Of a DNA stretch of 64,000 nucleotides, positions 9,153-18,615 are shown one piece after another (the first letter of the stretch is position 1; each line of letters starts with the position of its first letter). Source of the DNA: Psychrobacter cibarius (lineage in GTDB: Bacteria > Pseudomonadota > Gammaproteobacteria > Pseudomonadales > Moraxellaceae). The stretch is taken from NCBI GenBank assembly GCA_030686115.1, contig CP131612.1:930001-994000 (forward strand), in the 5' to 3' direction. Under the pieces are notes generated by a model. That model did not search any database, was not told where the DNA came from, and saw only the letters and a list, made by a program, of their open reading frames with translations. A program made the position numbers and the translations under genes.

Positions 9153-10172
9153 ATGAAAAATAGTGCCAGTAATTCCTCTAATGCAAAAGCGTGTGCAAAA
9201 CAAGCATTACAAATGCAAGCGCAGCAAATGTTGCCAACATTGACTGCGTTATTCTCAAGCTTGCATTATCGCGAGGTATCACATCAACGACTCAGCCAGC
9301 AAAGTAACAATAATAATAACGAGAATGACTACGAAGGCTTGACGCGTGCCCAGCATCTACAGTTTGGTCGAGTGATGATTAAATGGCAGTTAACGGCTGC
9401 TACCAATCAAAGTTTGGCTGGCTTAACACATGAAATCGGTGTTCTAAAATCTATCAATAATTTATCAGCCAACCAAAAGAGATTTCAAGACAGTCTTTTT
9501 GCTATTGCTCCGCCAATGCTCGCTTATGAAATGCTAAGGGTACAGGTACTAGATCAGTTTTCGCAGCTTACGATACTTACCATGCCATGTTATCCCAGTG
9601 GTAGCTTAGCAACTCAGCTTAATGTTCGAAATCATTCGTTATTGAATTCTCAACGAAAGCATCATTTTATGGTGCAATCTGCGCACCTTATCGCCACTCT
9701 ACATAGCGCTGGCTGGCTACACAATGATATTAAGCCTAGCAATATTTTGCTAGATGATTTTTTGCCCAATCATGTGGATGATAGCTGTATCAAGGCTGAT
9801 TTATTGTTAACCGATTTTGCCTTAGCAGAATGTCTTAACGCCTCAATTTTGGCAAGTCCTGCTGGTACACCTGCGTATCTTGCCCCTGAACGCTGGCAAG
9901 GACAGGGTGCAACGGTGCAAAGTGATATCTATGCGTTTGGCATCATGATGGTTGAAATACTAACAGGCAAGCGACCGTTTCAGATATGTGCTAACAGTAA
10001 TGACAAATTAAAAGCATGGGCGATTCAGCATTGCCAACAACCTATTCCAACCTTGCCGTTAAAATATAGTCACTATCAAGGTATTATTAATAAGGCATTA
10101 GCGAAACGAGTAGAGAGGCGGTATAAGAGTATGAAGCAGATACTTTTAGATTTAGAAAGTATTGCCAGGTAA
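9153..10172 (+). CDS. Hanks-type serine/threonine protein kinase, single domain
   Basis: A soluble protein kinase-like protein of 339 residues with no membrane segment. Seen: VMIKW with the ATP-binding lysine K77, a helix-C glutamate candidate E94, HNDIKPSNILL (catalytic D192, K194, N197), DFA in place of DFG (D221), AGTPAYLAPE, and SDIYAFGIMMVEILTG. The glycine loop is not recognisable, and the HRD arginine is asparagine. The key Asp, Lys and Asn residues remain, so activity is possible. Residues 1-68 are a polar, Asn-rich N-terminal region. An in-frame ATG at 9111 would add 14 residues; neither start has a good ribosome site, so the start is uncertain. Substrate unknown. Confidence 0.78.
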   Translation: MKNSASNSSNAKACAKQALQMQAQQMLPTLTALFSSLHYREVSHQRLSQQSNNNNNENDYEGLTRAQHLQFGRVMIKWQLTAATNQSLAGLTHEIGVLKSINNLSANQKRFQDSLFAIAPPMLAYEMLRVQVLDQFSQLTILTMPCYPSGSLATQLNVRNHSLLNSQRKHHFMVQSAHLIATLHSAGWLHNDIKPSNILLDDFLPNHVDDSCIKADLLLTDFALAECLNASILASPAGTPAYLAPERWQGQGATVQSDIYAFGIMMVEILTGKRPFQICANSNDKLKAWAIQHCQQPIPTLPLKYSHYQGIINKALAKRVERRYKSMKQILLDLESIAR

Positions 10173-10237
10173 TGGCTCTAAGCAAATAAATCGGAAAATA
10201 TAAATCCACCACACTCTAAATACAAAAAGAACAGACA

Positions 10238-10264
10238 CAAAAAAACCTGCTAAAAAGCAGGCTT
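10238..10264 (-). terminator. Terminator of the tRNA-Leu gene
   Basis: On the minus strand AGCCTGC TTTTT AGCAGG forms a short stem-loop followed by TTTTTTT (10247-10238 side), directly downstream of the tRNA 3' end. On the plus strand it could also help stop kinase transcription, but the T run is on the minus-strand side. Confidence 0.7.
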
Positions 10265-10296
10265 TGATATTTGGTCTAAGATGTACTATCCGAAAA

Positions 10297-10381
10297 TGGT
10301 GGGGCTGGAGAGACTCGAACTCTCACACCTTGCGGCGCCAGAACCTAAATCTGGTGCGTCTACCAATTCCGCCACAGCCCC
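10297..10381 (-). tRNA. tRNA-Leu, anticodon TAG
   Basis: An 85-base tRNA with a 7-bp acceptor stem GGGGCTG/CAGCCCC, discriminator A and encoded CCA, D-loop GAATTGGTAGACGC, anticodon arm with loop ATTTAGGT (anticodon TAG, reading CTA and CTN codons), the long variable arm typical of class II leucine tRNAs (CGCCGCAAGGTG), and T-arm GAGTTCGAGTCTC. The long variable arm and anticodon together fix the identity. Confidence 0.97.
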
Positions 10382-10596
10382 ATTTTCCGTTACTCTATCA
10401 TTATTAGCGTTTAAACTCAAACATAATATAGACAGTTAACTGATTCGGTAGTGCGTCTCAGTGGTTGGCTATTATATAGAGTTTGAAACGTTTGGCAACC
10501 CCTATTTGCAATTATTTTTAAATATCTATCATTTATTTTCACTTATTTTTATAAGTTATTGATATAAATGGTATTTAATTTTATGAATTTGCGCCT

Positions 10597-12420
10597 TTAA
10601 TAATGATTATTTTGTCCTTCTGCTGAAGAAATATCTAATTGCTGTAATTTACGTGTCAGGGTATTGCGCCCCCAACCGAGTAGATTGGCAGCAGCGATCT
10701 TTTTGCCACCACTATGGTTGAGCGCTGCCGTCAATAAAACGCGTTCAAACTCAGGGGTTGCCGTCTGTAAAATATCGGTTTCTCCTGTTTGTAGAGATTG
10801 CTCAGCCCAAGCAGCCAATGCTTGTTGCCAACTTGAACTGTGGGAATGAGGGCGTATTTGCTCATTGTGAGTCATAGCTTGTGTAGGCTGACTTTGCTCT
10901 TGATACTCTTCTAAATCAGACGAGATATTTTCAAGCAGCTCTGGTGGCAAATCATCCACCATCACGGTGTCGCCTGTGGCCATCACTGTCAACCAAAGGC
11001 AAACATTCTCAAGTTGGCGGACATTGCCGCGCCATTCAAAAGCCTGCATGATATGTAGTGCTGTCGGATGTAACTGTTTCTCTGCACTGTTCATCTGTTC
11101 AGCAGCCCGCTGCATAAAGTAATGGGCTAATGCTGGAATGTCTTCAGGTCGTGTCCGTAATGGTGGCAGGGGCAAGCGAATAACGTTAAGGCGATAAAAT
11201 AGATCTTCACGGAATTTGCCTTGTTTGACCAGTTCTTCTAAGTTTTGATGAGTAGCGGCAATGATGCGTACATTCACTTTGACCGGCTGCTGTCCACCGA
11301 CGCGAAAAAACTCACCATTGGCCAGTACTCGTAGTAGTCGAGTTTGGGTGCTATAAGGCATATCGCCAATTTCATCTAGAAACAATGTTCCACCATCCGC
11401 TTGCTCAAAACGACCTTGTCGCGTCGTCGTCGCACCAGTAAACGCTCCTTTTTCGTGACCAAATAATTCAGATTCAATCAAATCATGTGGAATGGCGGCC
11501 ATATTGAGGGCAATAAAAGGCTGCTGGTGACGCGGTGAATGCTGGTGCAACGCACTGGCGACCAATTCTTTACCCGTGCCTGATTCACCAGTAATTAGGA
11601 CAGTAATGGGTGAGTGTGCCAGTCTGCCAATGGCACGAAACACCGTCTGCATCGCTTGTGATTGCCCAATGATGCCACTTGGATTGTCATTAGCGTTGAT
11701 AACAGGTTTAACTTTGATTTTAGGGCTAGATGTTTTATTGGTTTGGCTGATCAGAGTAGCCTTGCTAGCAAGCTTGGATCTGGTATTGGGTTTTACCTGC
11801 ATATTGGGTAAAGTATTTGATGGATTTTTGGTAATTGTCTTCGGAGTAGGTGTAGCTGTAGATTTTGCTGCCGCCGCTGCCAGCATATTAGGCTGATAAT
11901 TAATGGCTTTATAAATCGTGACGACTGCATCATCTAAGTCAAAAGGTTTTGGCAGATATTCAAAAGCACCTGTTTGATAGCTATTAATAGCAGAGGTGAG
12001 GTCAGAATGCGCCGTCATAATGACAATGGGCAGCTTAGGGAAATGCTCATGTACCCAATCACTAAAAGACAACCCGTCCATCATGGGCATACGAATATCA
12101 GTCAATATCACATCGGGCAACTGAGCGGCTGATTCCTGCTGTTGCAAAATATCGTTGAGGCGTGTCCACGCCGCTTGCGCTTGGGTAAAGCTAATAACGT
12201 TTAAGCCTGCATCTTCAAAAGTATCTGCCAACACCAAACGCAGGGCTGCATCGTCATCGATGAGCCATAACGTTGCAGGGTTAGTATTAGGTGCATTATT
12301 GACCGTTACTTTTGTAGCTTGGTTATCAGACTCTCGGTTACTAGATTCTTGATTGTCTGATGTTTGGGCAGAGCCTTGATTGTCGCTGTTAGATGTGGCG
12401 TTGTCATTATATGCAGTCAT
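10597..12420 (-). CDS. ntrC: Nitrogen regulator NtrC (NR-I), sigma-54 activator
   Basis: The response regulator of the nitrogen-limitation system. Residues 51-175 are a receiver domain with acidic D55-D57, phospho-acceptor D108, T136 and K158. Residues 249-480 are an AAA+ sigma-54 activator with Walker A GESGTGKE (278-285), the sigma-54 contact loop GAFTGA (325-330) and LFLDEIGD. The C-terminal Fis-type helix-turn-helix is near [18 protein letters not shown]. At 607 residues it exceeds the usual 470: a 50-residue Asn/Ser/Asp-rich N-terminal leader and a 70-residue basic Ala/Thr/Lys linker (177-248) account for this. It lies 83 bases downstream of ntrB. The start is the first ATG, with only a weak AGG upstream. 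Confidence 0.92.
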   Translation of the reverse strand: MTAYNDNATSNSDNQGSAQTSDNQESSNRESDNQATKVTVNNAPNTNPATLWLIDDDAALRLVLADTFEDAGLNVISFTQAQAAWTRLNDILQQQESAAQLPDVILTDIRMPMMDGLSFSDWVHEHFPKLPIVIMTAHSDLTSAINSYQTGAFEYLPKPFDLDDAVVTIYKAINYQPNMLAAAAAKSTATPTPKTITKNPSNTLPNMQVKPNTRSKLASKATLISQTNKTSSPKIKVKPVINANDNPSGIIGQSQAMQTVFRAIGRLAHSPITVLITGESGTGKELVASALHQHSPRHQQPFIALNMAAIPHDLIESELFGHEKGAFTGATTTRQGRFEQADGGTLFLDEIGDMPYSTQTRLLRVLANGEFFRVGGQQPVKVNVRIIAATHQNLEELVKQGKFREDLFYRLNVIRLPLPPLRTRPEDIPALAHYFMQRAAEQMNSAEKQLHPTALHIMQAFEWRGNVRQLENVCLWLTVMATGDTVMVDDLPPELLENISSDLEEYQEQSQPTQAMTHNEQIRPHSHSSSWQQALAAWAEQSLQTGETDILQTATPEFERVLLTAALNHSGGKKIAAANLLGWGRNTLTRKLQQLDISSAEGQNNHY

Positions 12421-12503
12421 TTATCAGGCCTAATAAGCAAGTGATTCAGGGTGATTGTTTCATAAGTTAGGTCATGGTTTCTAAGCCTTGGGCACTGGCT
12501 GTT

Positions 12504-13919
12504 TTAAGCATGGTGCGCTGGCTGATTGAAAGGCAAGTACAGCGTAAAACTGGTGTGTTGGTGGTTGTAGTCATTTTTGACACTGTCGTTAAGGTTTTTT
12601 GATTGTTGGGAGCTCACGTCAATCATACCATGGTGATGACTAATGATATCTTGCACGATAGACAATCCTAGCCCGGTCCCTGCGGCACGGCTGGTCACCA
12701 TTGGGAAAAATATCTGTCCGATCAATGCCGGATCAATGCCTGAACCGTTATCGGCAATATTGATTTGTAGCACTTGCTTGTGCTGTTGCCCAGCAATGGT
12801 ATGTTGAAAGGCAATGCGAGTTTGAATGTGTAGCGTTGGCTTATAACTGGTGCTGTCGTGATTGCTCATTTGTGAAGTGACAGGTTGTCGCAGCTTAGGC
12901 TCGGACAACTCTCTTTGCTGCAGCGTTTGCTCAAACTCAGTCATCGATTCACAGGCATTATTAATCAAATTTAAAAACACCTGTATTAGCTGATCTTTAT
13001 CAGCGCATAACTCAGGCAATGACAAATCATAATCGCGCTGTAGCGTCACTTGCGGATATTGATTGACGACCAAAGATAAAACATGCTCCAGTGGCTCATG
13101 GATATTTAGCGTTTGCCAATTTGGTAATTGATTGGAGCCAAGGAATTTCCCAATAAGATGGGTTAGACGGTCCGTTTCTGAGATGATGATATCAGTATAA
13201 TTTCGCAGTTTTTCAGCCGTTTTTTGCAGATGGCTATTCGGGTTTATCATAGGATTTGTGCCAAGAATAGCAGGAGGAGCACTATTAAGAGGCGAGGCGT
13301 CACTGAATTTGATGAATTGCCGCTGTAATAATTGCGCCGCCCCGCGAATACCAGCAAGCGGATTTTTGATTTCATGAGCGACCGAGCGCAGCATATGACG
13401 GGCAACATTATATTGTTGCTGCTGGCGTTGTTCCTCTGATATGCGACTTTGGCGATCCTTGCCCCACATCTCAATAATAAAATAAGGTTGCTGCTCATAA
13501 ATGACAGGGGTCACGCTATAATCAACCGAGAATGATAAATTACCATTTAGCGGTGTGCTGATAAGGTGATCATGATCGATAAAGGGTTGTTGATACTGCT
13601 TTGCTTGCTGAAATCGTTCTTTTAAAGAGCAAGTTTGTTCATGAGTATCTTCACCACTACTTTTATCGACAGTTACATGGTTGTCAATGTCATGATTGCT
13701 ATCGGCTGATTTCAATGCTTTGGATGTTTCGGATGCAAGCAGTGTCAATATAGACTGACCCAGTAAGCGCCCACTACTAATAGCGAGTAGTTGTTCGGCT
13801 TGGGCATTTAGCCAAGTGATCGATAAATCATCATTGATCCATAAAATAGCGGTGAACAAATGCTGTGACATAAATGCTAAGTCAGGTGTCAGTTTTACAG
13901 TTGTCAAATGGGTTGTCAT
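12504..13919 (-). CDS. ntrB: Nitrogen regulation sensor kinase/phosphatase NtrB (NR-II)
   Basis: A cytosolic histidine kinase that phosphorylates and dephosphorylates NtrC under PII control. The 471-residue product has an N-terminal PAS domain (about 15-155; ILWINDDLSITWLNAQAEQL), a HisKA dimerisation helix with AHEIKNPLAGIRGAAQLL (phospho-acceptor H182), and an ATPase domain with the N box LINNACESM, DNGSGIDP and GTGLGLSIVQDI. There is no transmembrane segment, as in the family. A polar insert at 70-100 and another of about 40 residues between the N and G1 boxes enlarge it. It precedes ntrC and is divergent from rimO; glnA is not in this neighbourhood. Confidence 0.92.
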   Translation of the reverse strand: MTTHLTTVKLTPDLAFMSQHLFTAILWINDDLSITWLNAQAEQLLAISSGRLLGQSILTLLASETSKALKSADSNHDIDNHVTVDKSSGEDTHEQTCSLKERFQQAKQYQQPFIDHDHLISTPLNGNLSFSVDYSVTPVIYEQQPYFIIEMWGKDRQSRISEEQRQQQQYNVARHMLRSVAHEIKNPLAGIRGAAQLLQRQFIKFSDASPLNSAPPAILGTNPMINPNSHLQKTAEKLRNYTDIIISETDRLTHLIGKFLGSNQLPNWQTLNIHEPLEHVLSLVVNQYPQVTLQRDYDLSLPELCADKDQLIQVFLNLINNACESMTEFEQTLQQRELSEPKLRQPVTSQMSNHDSTSYKPTLHIQTRIAFQHTIAGQQHKQVLQINIADNGSGIDPALIGQIFFPMVTSRAAGTGLGLSIVQDIISHHHGMIDVSSQQSKNLNDSVKNDYNHQHTSFTLYLPFNQPAHHA

Positions 13920-14054
13920 GGCTATTGCCTAGAATGAAAGAAGACGCGATATAATATTTAACCATAAATCAACACTATAGAGCGGCAAAACTGGCGATTT
14001 TTGCAAAAAAAACGTACAATGCGCACAGCCAATTTATCTCTAGCAAGGTCAGCC

Positions 14055-15662
14055 ATGCCCAACACTTCTACCGAGTCGGTTAATACGACTGTTACTACCT
14101 CACCGTCAACTTCTACGCCAACAGATTCTATGTTAAAAGACACTGCCACCGTTTTTAATCCTGCCAAACCAAATATAGCACAAGACAATCAGGCAGATGT
14201 TAGTCAAGCAAACACTAACCAACCTTACCATCATAAAGCCAATCACAATCAAAACCGTAGCATTGAGCAAAGCAGCGATGTGATTTCAGGTGCTTTATCG
14301 ACTGAAAATGCGCCAGTGAACGCAGCGCCAAAGATTGGGTTTGTGTCACTAGGTTGCCCAAAAGCCTTGGTTGATAGTGAGCGCATTATCACTGAGCTTA
14401 GCCGTGATGGTTATCAAGTGGCGAGCGATTATGAAGGTGCTGATTTAGTGGTCGTGAATACTTGCGGTTTTATTGAGTCAGCAGTACAAGAGTCGCTTGA
14501 TGCCATCGGCGAAGCGATTAGCAAAAACGGTAAAGTCATCGTCACAGGTTGCTTGGGTAAAGAAGCAGATAAAATCCGTGAAATGCACCCAGCCGTGCTG
14601 GCTGTAACTGGCGCTCATGCGTATGATGAAGTCATTAGAGCCGTTTCGCTGCATGTGCCCAAGCCTGACCGCAGTCAGGACGCTAGTTATGATCCAAAGA
14701 TAGATTTGATTAATGAGGCGGGTATCAAATTGACGCCAAGCCATTATGCTTATCTAAAAATATCAGAAGGTTGCAACCATCGTTGTACTTTCTGCATCAT
14801 TCCAAGCTTACGTGGAGACTTGGTTTCACGTCCGATTGACAGTGTGATGAATGAAGCGTTGGCGCTGAAAAATGCTGGCGTGAAAGAATTGCTTATTATT
14901 TCGCAAGATACCTCTGCTTATGGACTGGATTTGAAATATAAGACCAGCTTTTGGAATGGTATGCCGCTGAAGTCGAAGTTTTATGACTTGTGCCAAGCCT
15001 TAAATGACTTAGGCATTTGGGTGCGCCTGCATTACGTCTATCCGTATCCGCATGTCGATAAAGTGGTTGAGCTAATGGGCGAGAAAAAGCTACTGCCTTA
15101 TCTCGATATTCCGTTCCAACATGCTAGCCATCGCATCCTAAAAGCGATGAAACGCCCAGCGCATAGCGAAAACACCTTGGCGCGTATCCATGCATGGCGT
15201 GAGATTTGCCCTGATATCGTCATTCGCTCAACCTTCGTTGTGGGCTTCCCTGGCGAGACAGAAGAAGATTTCCAATGCTTGCTTGATTGGTTAGTAGAAG
15301 CTCGCCTTGATCGTGTTGGCGCATTTACCTATTCAGAAGTCGAAGGCGCAGTGGCTAATGACCTGCCAAATCATGTGCCAGAAGAGATTAAGCAAGAACG
15401 CTATGAGCGTTTGATGACGCTGCAACAAGACATCTCAGCGCAAAAGCTACAAGAGAAAGTCGGTAAAACCTTGATGGTATTGGTCGACGAAATTGATAGT
15501 GAAGAGGGTGTTGCGATTTGTCGTAGCTATGCCGATGCACCAGAGATTGACGGTCACGTCTACGTTGATGAGATTACTGCTCAAGTTAAAGTCGGACAAT
15601 TCCTAACGGTTACGATTGACGACGCTAGCGAGTATGATTTGTTTGCCAGTTACAAAGGCTAA
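14055..15662 (+). CDS. rimO: Ribosomal protein S12 methylthiotransferase RimO
   Basis: A radical-SAM enzyme that attaches a methylthio group to the conserved aspartate of ribosomal protein S12. Visible are the N-terminal MTTase domain ([17 protein letters not shown]101; VVNTCGF), the radical-SAM cluster motif GCNHRCTFC (C240, C244, C247), and a C-terminal TRAM domain. From ATG 14055, which has AAGGT seven bases upstream, the product is 535 residues. About 92 Ser/Thr/Asn-rich residues precede the first conserved segment and have no counterpart in the usual 440-residue enzyme. Alternative in-frame starts at 14001 (TTG) and 14019 (ATG) lack a ribosome site. Confidence 0.93.
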   Translation: MPNTSTESVNTTVTTSPSTSTPTDSMLKDTATVFNPAKPNIAQDNQADVSQANTNQPYHHKANHNQNRSIEQSSDVISGALSTENAPVNAAPKIGFVSLGCPKALVDSERIITELSRDGYQVASDYEGADLVVVNTCGFIESAVQESLDAIGEAISKNGKVIVTGCLGKEADKIREMHPAVLAVTGAHAYDEVIRAVSLHVPKPDRSQDASYDPKIDLINEAGIKLTPSHYAYLKISEGCNHRCTFCIIPSLRGDLVSRPIDSVMNEALALKNAGVKELLIISQDTSAYGLDLKYKTSFWNGMPLKSKFYDLCQALNDLGIWVRLHYVYPYPHVDKVVELMGEKKLLPYLDIPFQHASHRILKAMKRPAHSENTLARIHAWREICPDIVIRSTFVVGFPGETEEDFQCLLDWLVEARLDRVGAFTYSEVEGAVANDLPNHVPEEIKQERYERLMTLQQDISAQKLQEKVGKTLMVLVDEIDSEEGVAICRSYADAPEIDGHVYVDEITAQVKVGQFLTVTIDDASEYDLFASYKG

Positions 15663-15702
15663 GCAGTCACTGTAGCTGATTAGTCACTACAATATACGAG
15701 TG

Positions 15703-15729
15703 AAAATTGCCCAATCGCGGGCAGTTTTT
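15703..15729 (+). terminator. Probable terminator of rimO
   Basis: AAAATTGCCC (15703-15712) and GGGCAGTTTT (15719-15728) pair over about ten bases with one G-U and a 6-base loop, ending in TTTTT. It is A/T-rich at the base of the stem, so efficiency is uncertain. Confidence 0.6.
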
Positions 15730-15754
15730 GCTACAATTAGCGCAATTTAGCCTT

Positions 15755-15819
15755 TTTACACGTTTGTCATCAGTTGCGGTGCTTCCTATATAGTACCTCG
15801 GTGATGACAAACGTGTAAA
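15755..15819. repeat. 18-bp perfect inverted repeat upstream of pyrH
   Basis: TTTACACGTTTGTCATCA (15755-15772) is matched perfectly by its reverse complement at 15802-15819, with a 29-base loop. Outside the arms GCCTT (15750-15754) pairs with AAGGC (15824-15828) across a 4-base bulge. There is no T run, so it is not a standard terminator. It ends 70 bases before the pyrH start, and a TACAAT (15731-15736) lies just upstream, so it may fall in the pyrH leader RNA. Confidence 0.85.
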
Positions 15820-15889
15820 TTCGAAGGCAAACTCTATTTGTGTTTTACCGCTTATTTTAATTATAATTTAATGCTAACAAGGTGACCTC

Positions 15890-16615
15890 ATGTCTGACAA
15901 AAACCCGCGTTACTCTCGTATCTTGCTGAAACTCTCTGGTGAAGCCTTAGCTGGTGGCAAAGAGATGGGAATTGATAGCGAAGTGCTCGATAAGATGAGC
16001 TTGTCTATCGCCCATTTGCGTGGTCTTGGTGTTCAAGTCGGTATCGTGGTCGGCGGCGGTAACTTATATCGCGGCGCGCAGTTGCAACAAGAAGGCTTAG
16101 TCGGCCGTGTGACTGGTGATCAAATGGGTATGTTAGCAACCGTTATGAACGGTCTGGCGATGCGTGATGCGCTTGAGCGCCGCAATATTAAAACTCGCCT
16201 GATGTCAGCCTTGCCAATTGGTGAAGTGACCGAAAGCTATAGCAGTCGCAATGCCATTCGCTATCTCAAAAATGGCGAAGTATGTATCTTTGTTGCTGGT
16301 ACGGGCAACCCTTTCTTTACCACTGATACTGCTGCTTGCTTACGTGGTATTGAAATTGAAGCGGGCTTAATTCTAAAAGCCACAAAAGTAGATGGCGTTT
16401 ATGACAAAGACCCAAGCTTACATGACGATGCAGTTAAATATGATGGTTTAACTTTTGATGAAGTATTAGAGCAAAAACTTGGCGTAATGGATTTAACTGC
16501 CATTGCATTATGCCGTGAGCACAACGTGCCGCTACAAGTGTTTGATATGACCAAGCCTAATGCGTTATTAAACGTCATTATGGGCGAAAATGAAGGCACA
16601 CGCGTTTATCACTGA
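15890..16615 (+). CDS. pyrH: Uridylate (UMP) kinase
   Basis: Bacterial hexameric UMP kinase of the amino-acid-kinase fold, converting UMP to UDP for RNA and cell-wall nucleotide sugars. The 241-residue product begins with [13 protein letters not shown], has the [10 protein letters not shown] nucleotide loop, [26 protein letters not shown] and [13 protein letters not shown], all diagnostic. AAGGTGA precedes the ATG. The rpsB-tsf pair that usually lies upstream is not here; frr follows 172 bases later. Confidence 0.97.
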   Translation: MSDKNPRYSRILLKLSGEALAGGKEMGIDSEVLDKMSLSIAHLRGLGVQVGIVVGGGNLYRGAQLQQEGLVGRVTGDQMGMLATVMNGLAMRDALERRNIKTRLMSALPIGEVTESYSSRNAIRYLKNGEVCIFVAGTGNPFFTTDTAACLRGIEIEAGLILKATKVDGVYDKDPSLHDDAVKYDGLTFDEVLEQKLGVMDLTAIALCREHNVPLQVFDMTKPNALLNVIMGENEGTRVYH

Positions 16616-16787
16616 TTTGCCTGAATACTCTAAACACTCTGAACGCTCTAAATATTAATACGAGAATACCAGTCATTAAACTTAGATTGGTCGTTAATAA
16701 CTACCAGTCGCTAATAATTAGTAGTGAACAACCGTATATTTACTAACAAATGAATGATTTATCAATAGCGATAAATAAGGATATCTA

Positions 16788-17342
16788 ATGATCAAAGAGA
16801 TTAAGCAAGACGGCGAAGCGCGTATGCAAAAAACACTGGAAGCGCTTGAGAGCACTTTTAGCAAAGTCCGTACAGGGCGCGCACATCCGGGTATGTTGTC
16901 AGGCGTGATGGTTAGCTACTACGGGTCGCCTACACCTTTGAATCAAGTGGCGAGTGTCAACGTTGAAGACTCACGTACGCTCATGGTTCAGCCGTTTGAC
17001 CGTACCATGGTACAAGCAATCGACAAGGCCATTCGCGAAGCAGATTTGGGTCTCAACCCAGTGACCGCCGATGTGATTCGTGTACCAATGCCAGCATTGA
17101 CAGAAGAGACACGCCGCGACATGCAAAAGCTTGCGCGTGGAGAAGCAGAAAGTAGCCGTGTTTCTATCCGTAATATTCGCCGTGACATGATGAATGACAT
17201 CAAAGAATTGGCCAAAGAGAAAGAGATCTCAGAAGACGACGAGCGCCGTGCCAGTGATGATATTCAAAAAATCACTGACAAGTATATCGAAACCATCGAT
17301 AAACGTTTGAGCAAAAAAGAAACTGACTTGATGGACGTGTAA
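16788..17342 (+). CDS. frr: Ribosome recycling factor
   Basis: Frr, with EF-G, splits the post-termination ribosome. The 184-residue product has the normal length and the typical segments [46 protein letters not shown] helix entry, and [17 protein letters not shown] in the long helical domain. AAGGATATCTA precedes the start. It follows pyrH as in most proteobacteria and is followed by a long inverted repeat. Confidence 0.97.
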   Translation: MIKEIKQDGEARMQKTLEALESTFSKVRTGRAHPGMLSGVMVSYYGSPTPLNQVASVNVEDSRTLMVQPFDRTMVQAIDKAIREADLGLNPVTADVIRVPMPALTEETRRDMQKLARGEAESSRVSIRNIRRDMMNDIKELAKEKEISEDDERRASDDIQKITDKYIETIDKRLSKKETDLMDV

Positions 17343-17393
17343 AGCACTGATTTTTCGATCATGTAAGACAAAAATCCGTTACATCATATCCTT

Positions 17394-17436
17394 ATAATAA
17401 GCAGCCAATCTGTCAGTACTATTGGCTGCTTATTAT
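17394..17436. terminator. 16-bp perfect inverted repeat after frr, possible bidirectional terminator
   Basis: ATAATAAGCAGCCAAT (17394-17409) and ATTGGCTGCTTATTAT (17421-17436) are perfect complements with an 11-base loop. The stem is long and GC-rich at its tip, but the downstream tail is TGTG, not a T run. It probably stops frr transcription or stabilises the 3' end. Confidence 0.6.
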
Positions 17437-17655
17437 TGTGTAGACGGTACCGATAATAGCGTCAATGTTATATCAATCGGATACGGCAATAGGCTTTCTC
17501 AGATTTGTAAACTGTATTTTATAAGCGCTATCTTGCAAACTAAATCACGCTTATAGACGGGTTTATGATAAGTTTGTGAATTGTGGTTATGACGCTTTCT
17601 AATCGTTATCGCAGCCGTTATTATTATTTTACCTTAACAATAAGCACTTTCGCCT
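17437..17655. other. Intergenic region frr-uppS
   Basis: With the preceding hairpin, this makes a gap of 313 bases between frr and uppS. I see no open reading frame with coding character and no clear promoter; it is A/T-rich just before uppS, whose ATG lacks a ribosome site. Confidence 0.5.
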
Positions 17656-18414
17656 ATGTCCACTTCAGCCGTTTTGGCTCCTGATCTTCTTCCACGCCAT
17701 ATCGCTGTCATCATGGATGGCAATAATCGTTATGGTAAAGCCAATGATTTGGGCAAAGGCCAAGGGCATGTGGCTGGCAAAGATGCACTCGATCCTATCG
17801 TCGAGTATTGCGTTAATACGGGTATCGAAGTATTAACGGTATTTGCATTTTCTAGTGAGAATTGGCAACGCCCGCCCAGTGAGGTGGCACTACTCATGCA
17901 ACTGTTAGCCTCGACCATTCATGAGCAAATACCACGCATGAATGAGTATCGTATTCGTCTGCGTTTTATTGGTGACCGCAGTCAGCTGAGTGATGATTTG
18001 CAAGCATTAATGGCGGACGCTGAAGCGAAAACAGCAGACTTTAAAGCCATGACTCTAGTCATCGCTATCAGTTATGGTGGGCAATGGGATATTGCCCATG
18101 CGGTAAAACAGCTGGCGCAGCAAGTAGAAGCTGGTCAGTTACGTGCTGATGATATTAACAAAGAATTGCTCGGTAACTATGTGCAATTAGCAGATGCACC
18201 AGCAGTAGATATGCTGATACGCACAGGCGGTGAATACCGAATTTCTAACTTTTTATTGTGGCAGTCAGCCTATGCTGAGCTATTCTTTACCCAGACATTA
18301 TGGCCGAACTTCGCAGCCGATGAGTTGGCAGCAATGGTAACAGAGTTCGCTCAGCGGCAGCGCCGTTTTGGCAAAACCAGTGAGCAGATAGTGATAGAGC
18401 AAGCAAGTCGTTAA
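17656..18414 (+). CDS. uppS: Undecaprenyl pyrophosphate synthase
   Basis: A cytosolic cis-prenyltransferase that extends farnesyl diphosphate with eight isopentenyl units, giving the C55 carrier for peptidoglycan and O-antigen. The 252-residue product has PRHIAVIMDGNNRYGK with the catalytic D21, GHVAGKDAL, LTVFAFSSENWQRP, and the C-terminal signature DMLIRTGGEYRISNFLLWQSAYAE (shortened here to its key residues R, RISNF and E). The usual MDGNGRW is MDGNNRY, a change close to the active site that is likely tolerated. cdsA follows. Confidence 0.95.
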   Translation: MSTSAVLAPDLLPRHIAVIMDGNNRYGKANDLGKGQGHVAGKDALDPIVEYCVNTGIEVLTVFAFSSENWQRPPSEVALLMQLLASTIHEQIPRMNEYRIRLRFIGDRSQLSDDLQALMADAEAKTADFKAMTLVIAISYGGQWDIAHAVKQLAQQVEAGQLRADDINKELLGNYVQLADAPAVDMLIRTGGEYRISNFLLWQSAYAELFFTQTLWPNFAADELAAMVTEFAQRQRRFGKTSEQIVIEQASR

Positions 18415-18615
18415 TGGTGTTAAGCATTTGCCTGTTATTTTGTAAAGGAAAAAGCTCTTACAAAGCCGCTATCGTATAAGTAGTTAATATTGCTTGTTTG
18501 TGAAATAATAAACCGCGTCAATAAGCGTCAACTGCTATTAGTGGGCTATTGTAGATTAGCTGCTATAATGCACGTTTTGACCATGCGTTTTTCATTATTA
18601 TAAGGCTCAATAAGT

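Noticed and set aside
11576..11896. 106-codon plus-strand frame opposite ntrC
   Set aside because: Antisense to the linker of NtrC; its hydrophobic Val/Leu/Ala composition mirrors the Lys/Thr/Ala codons of the linker.
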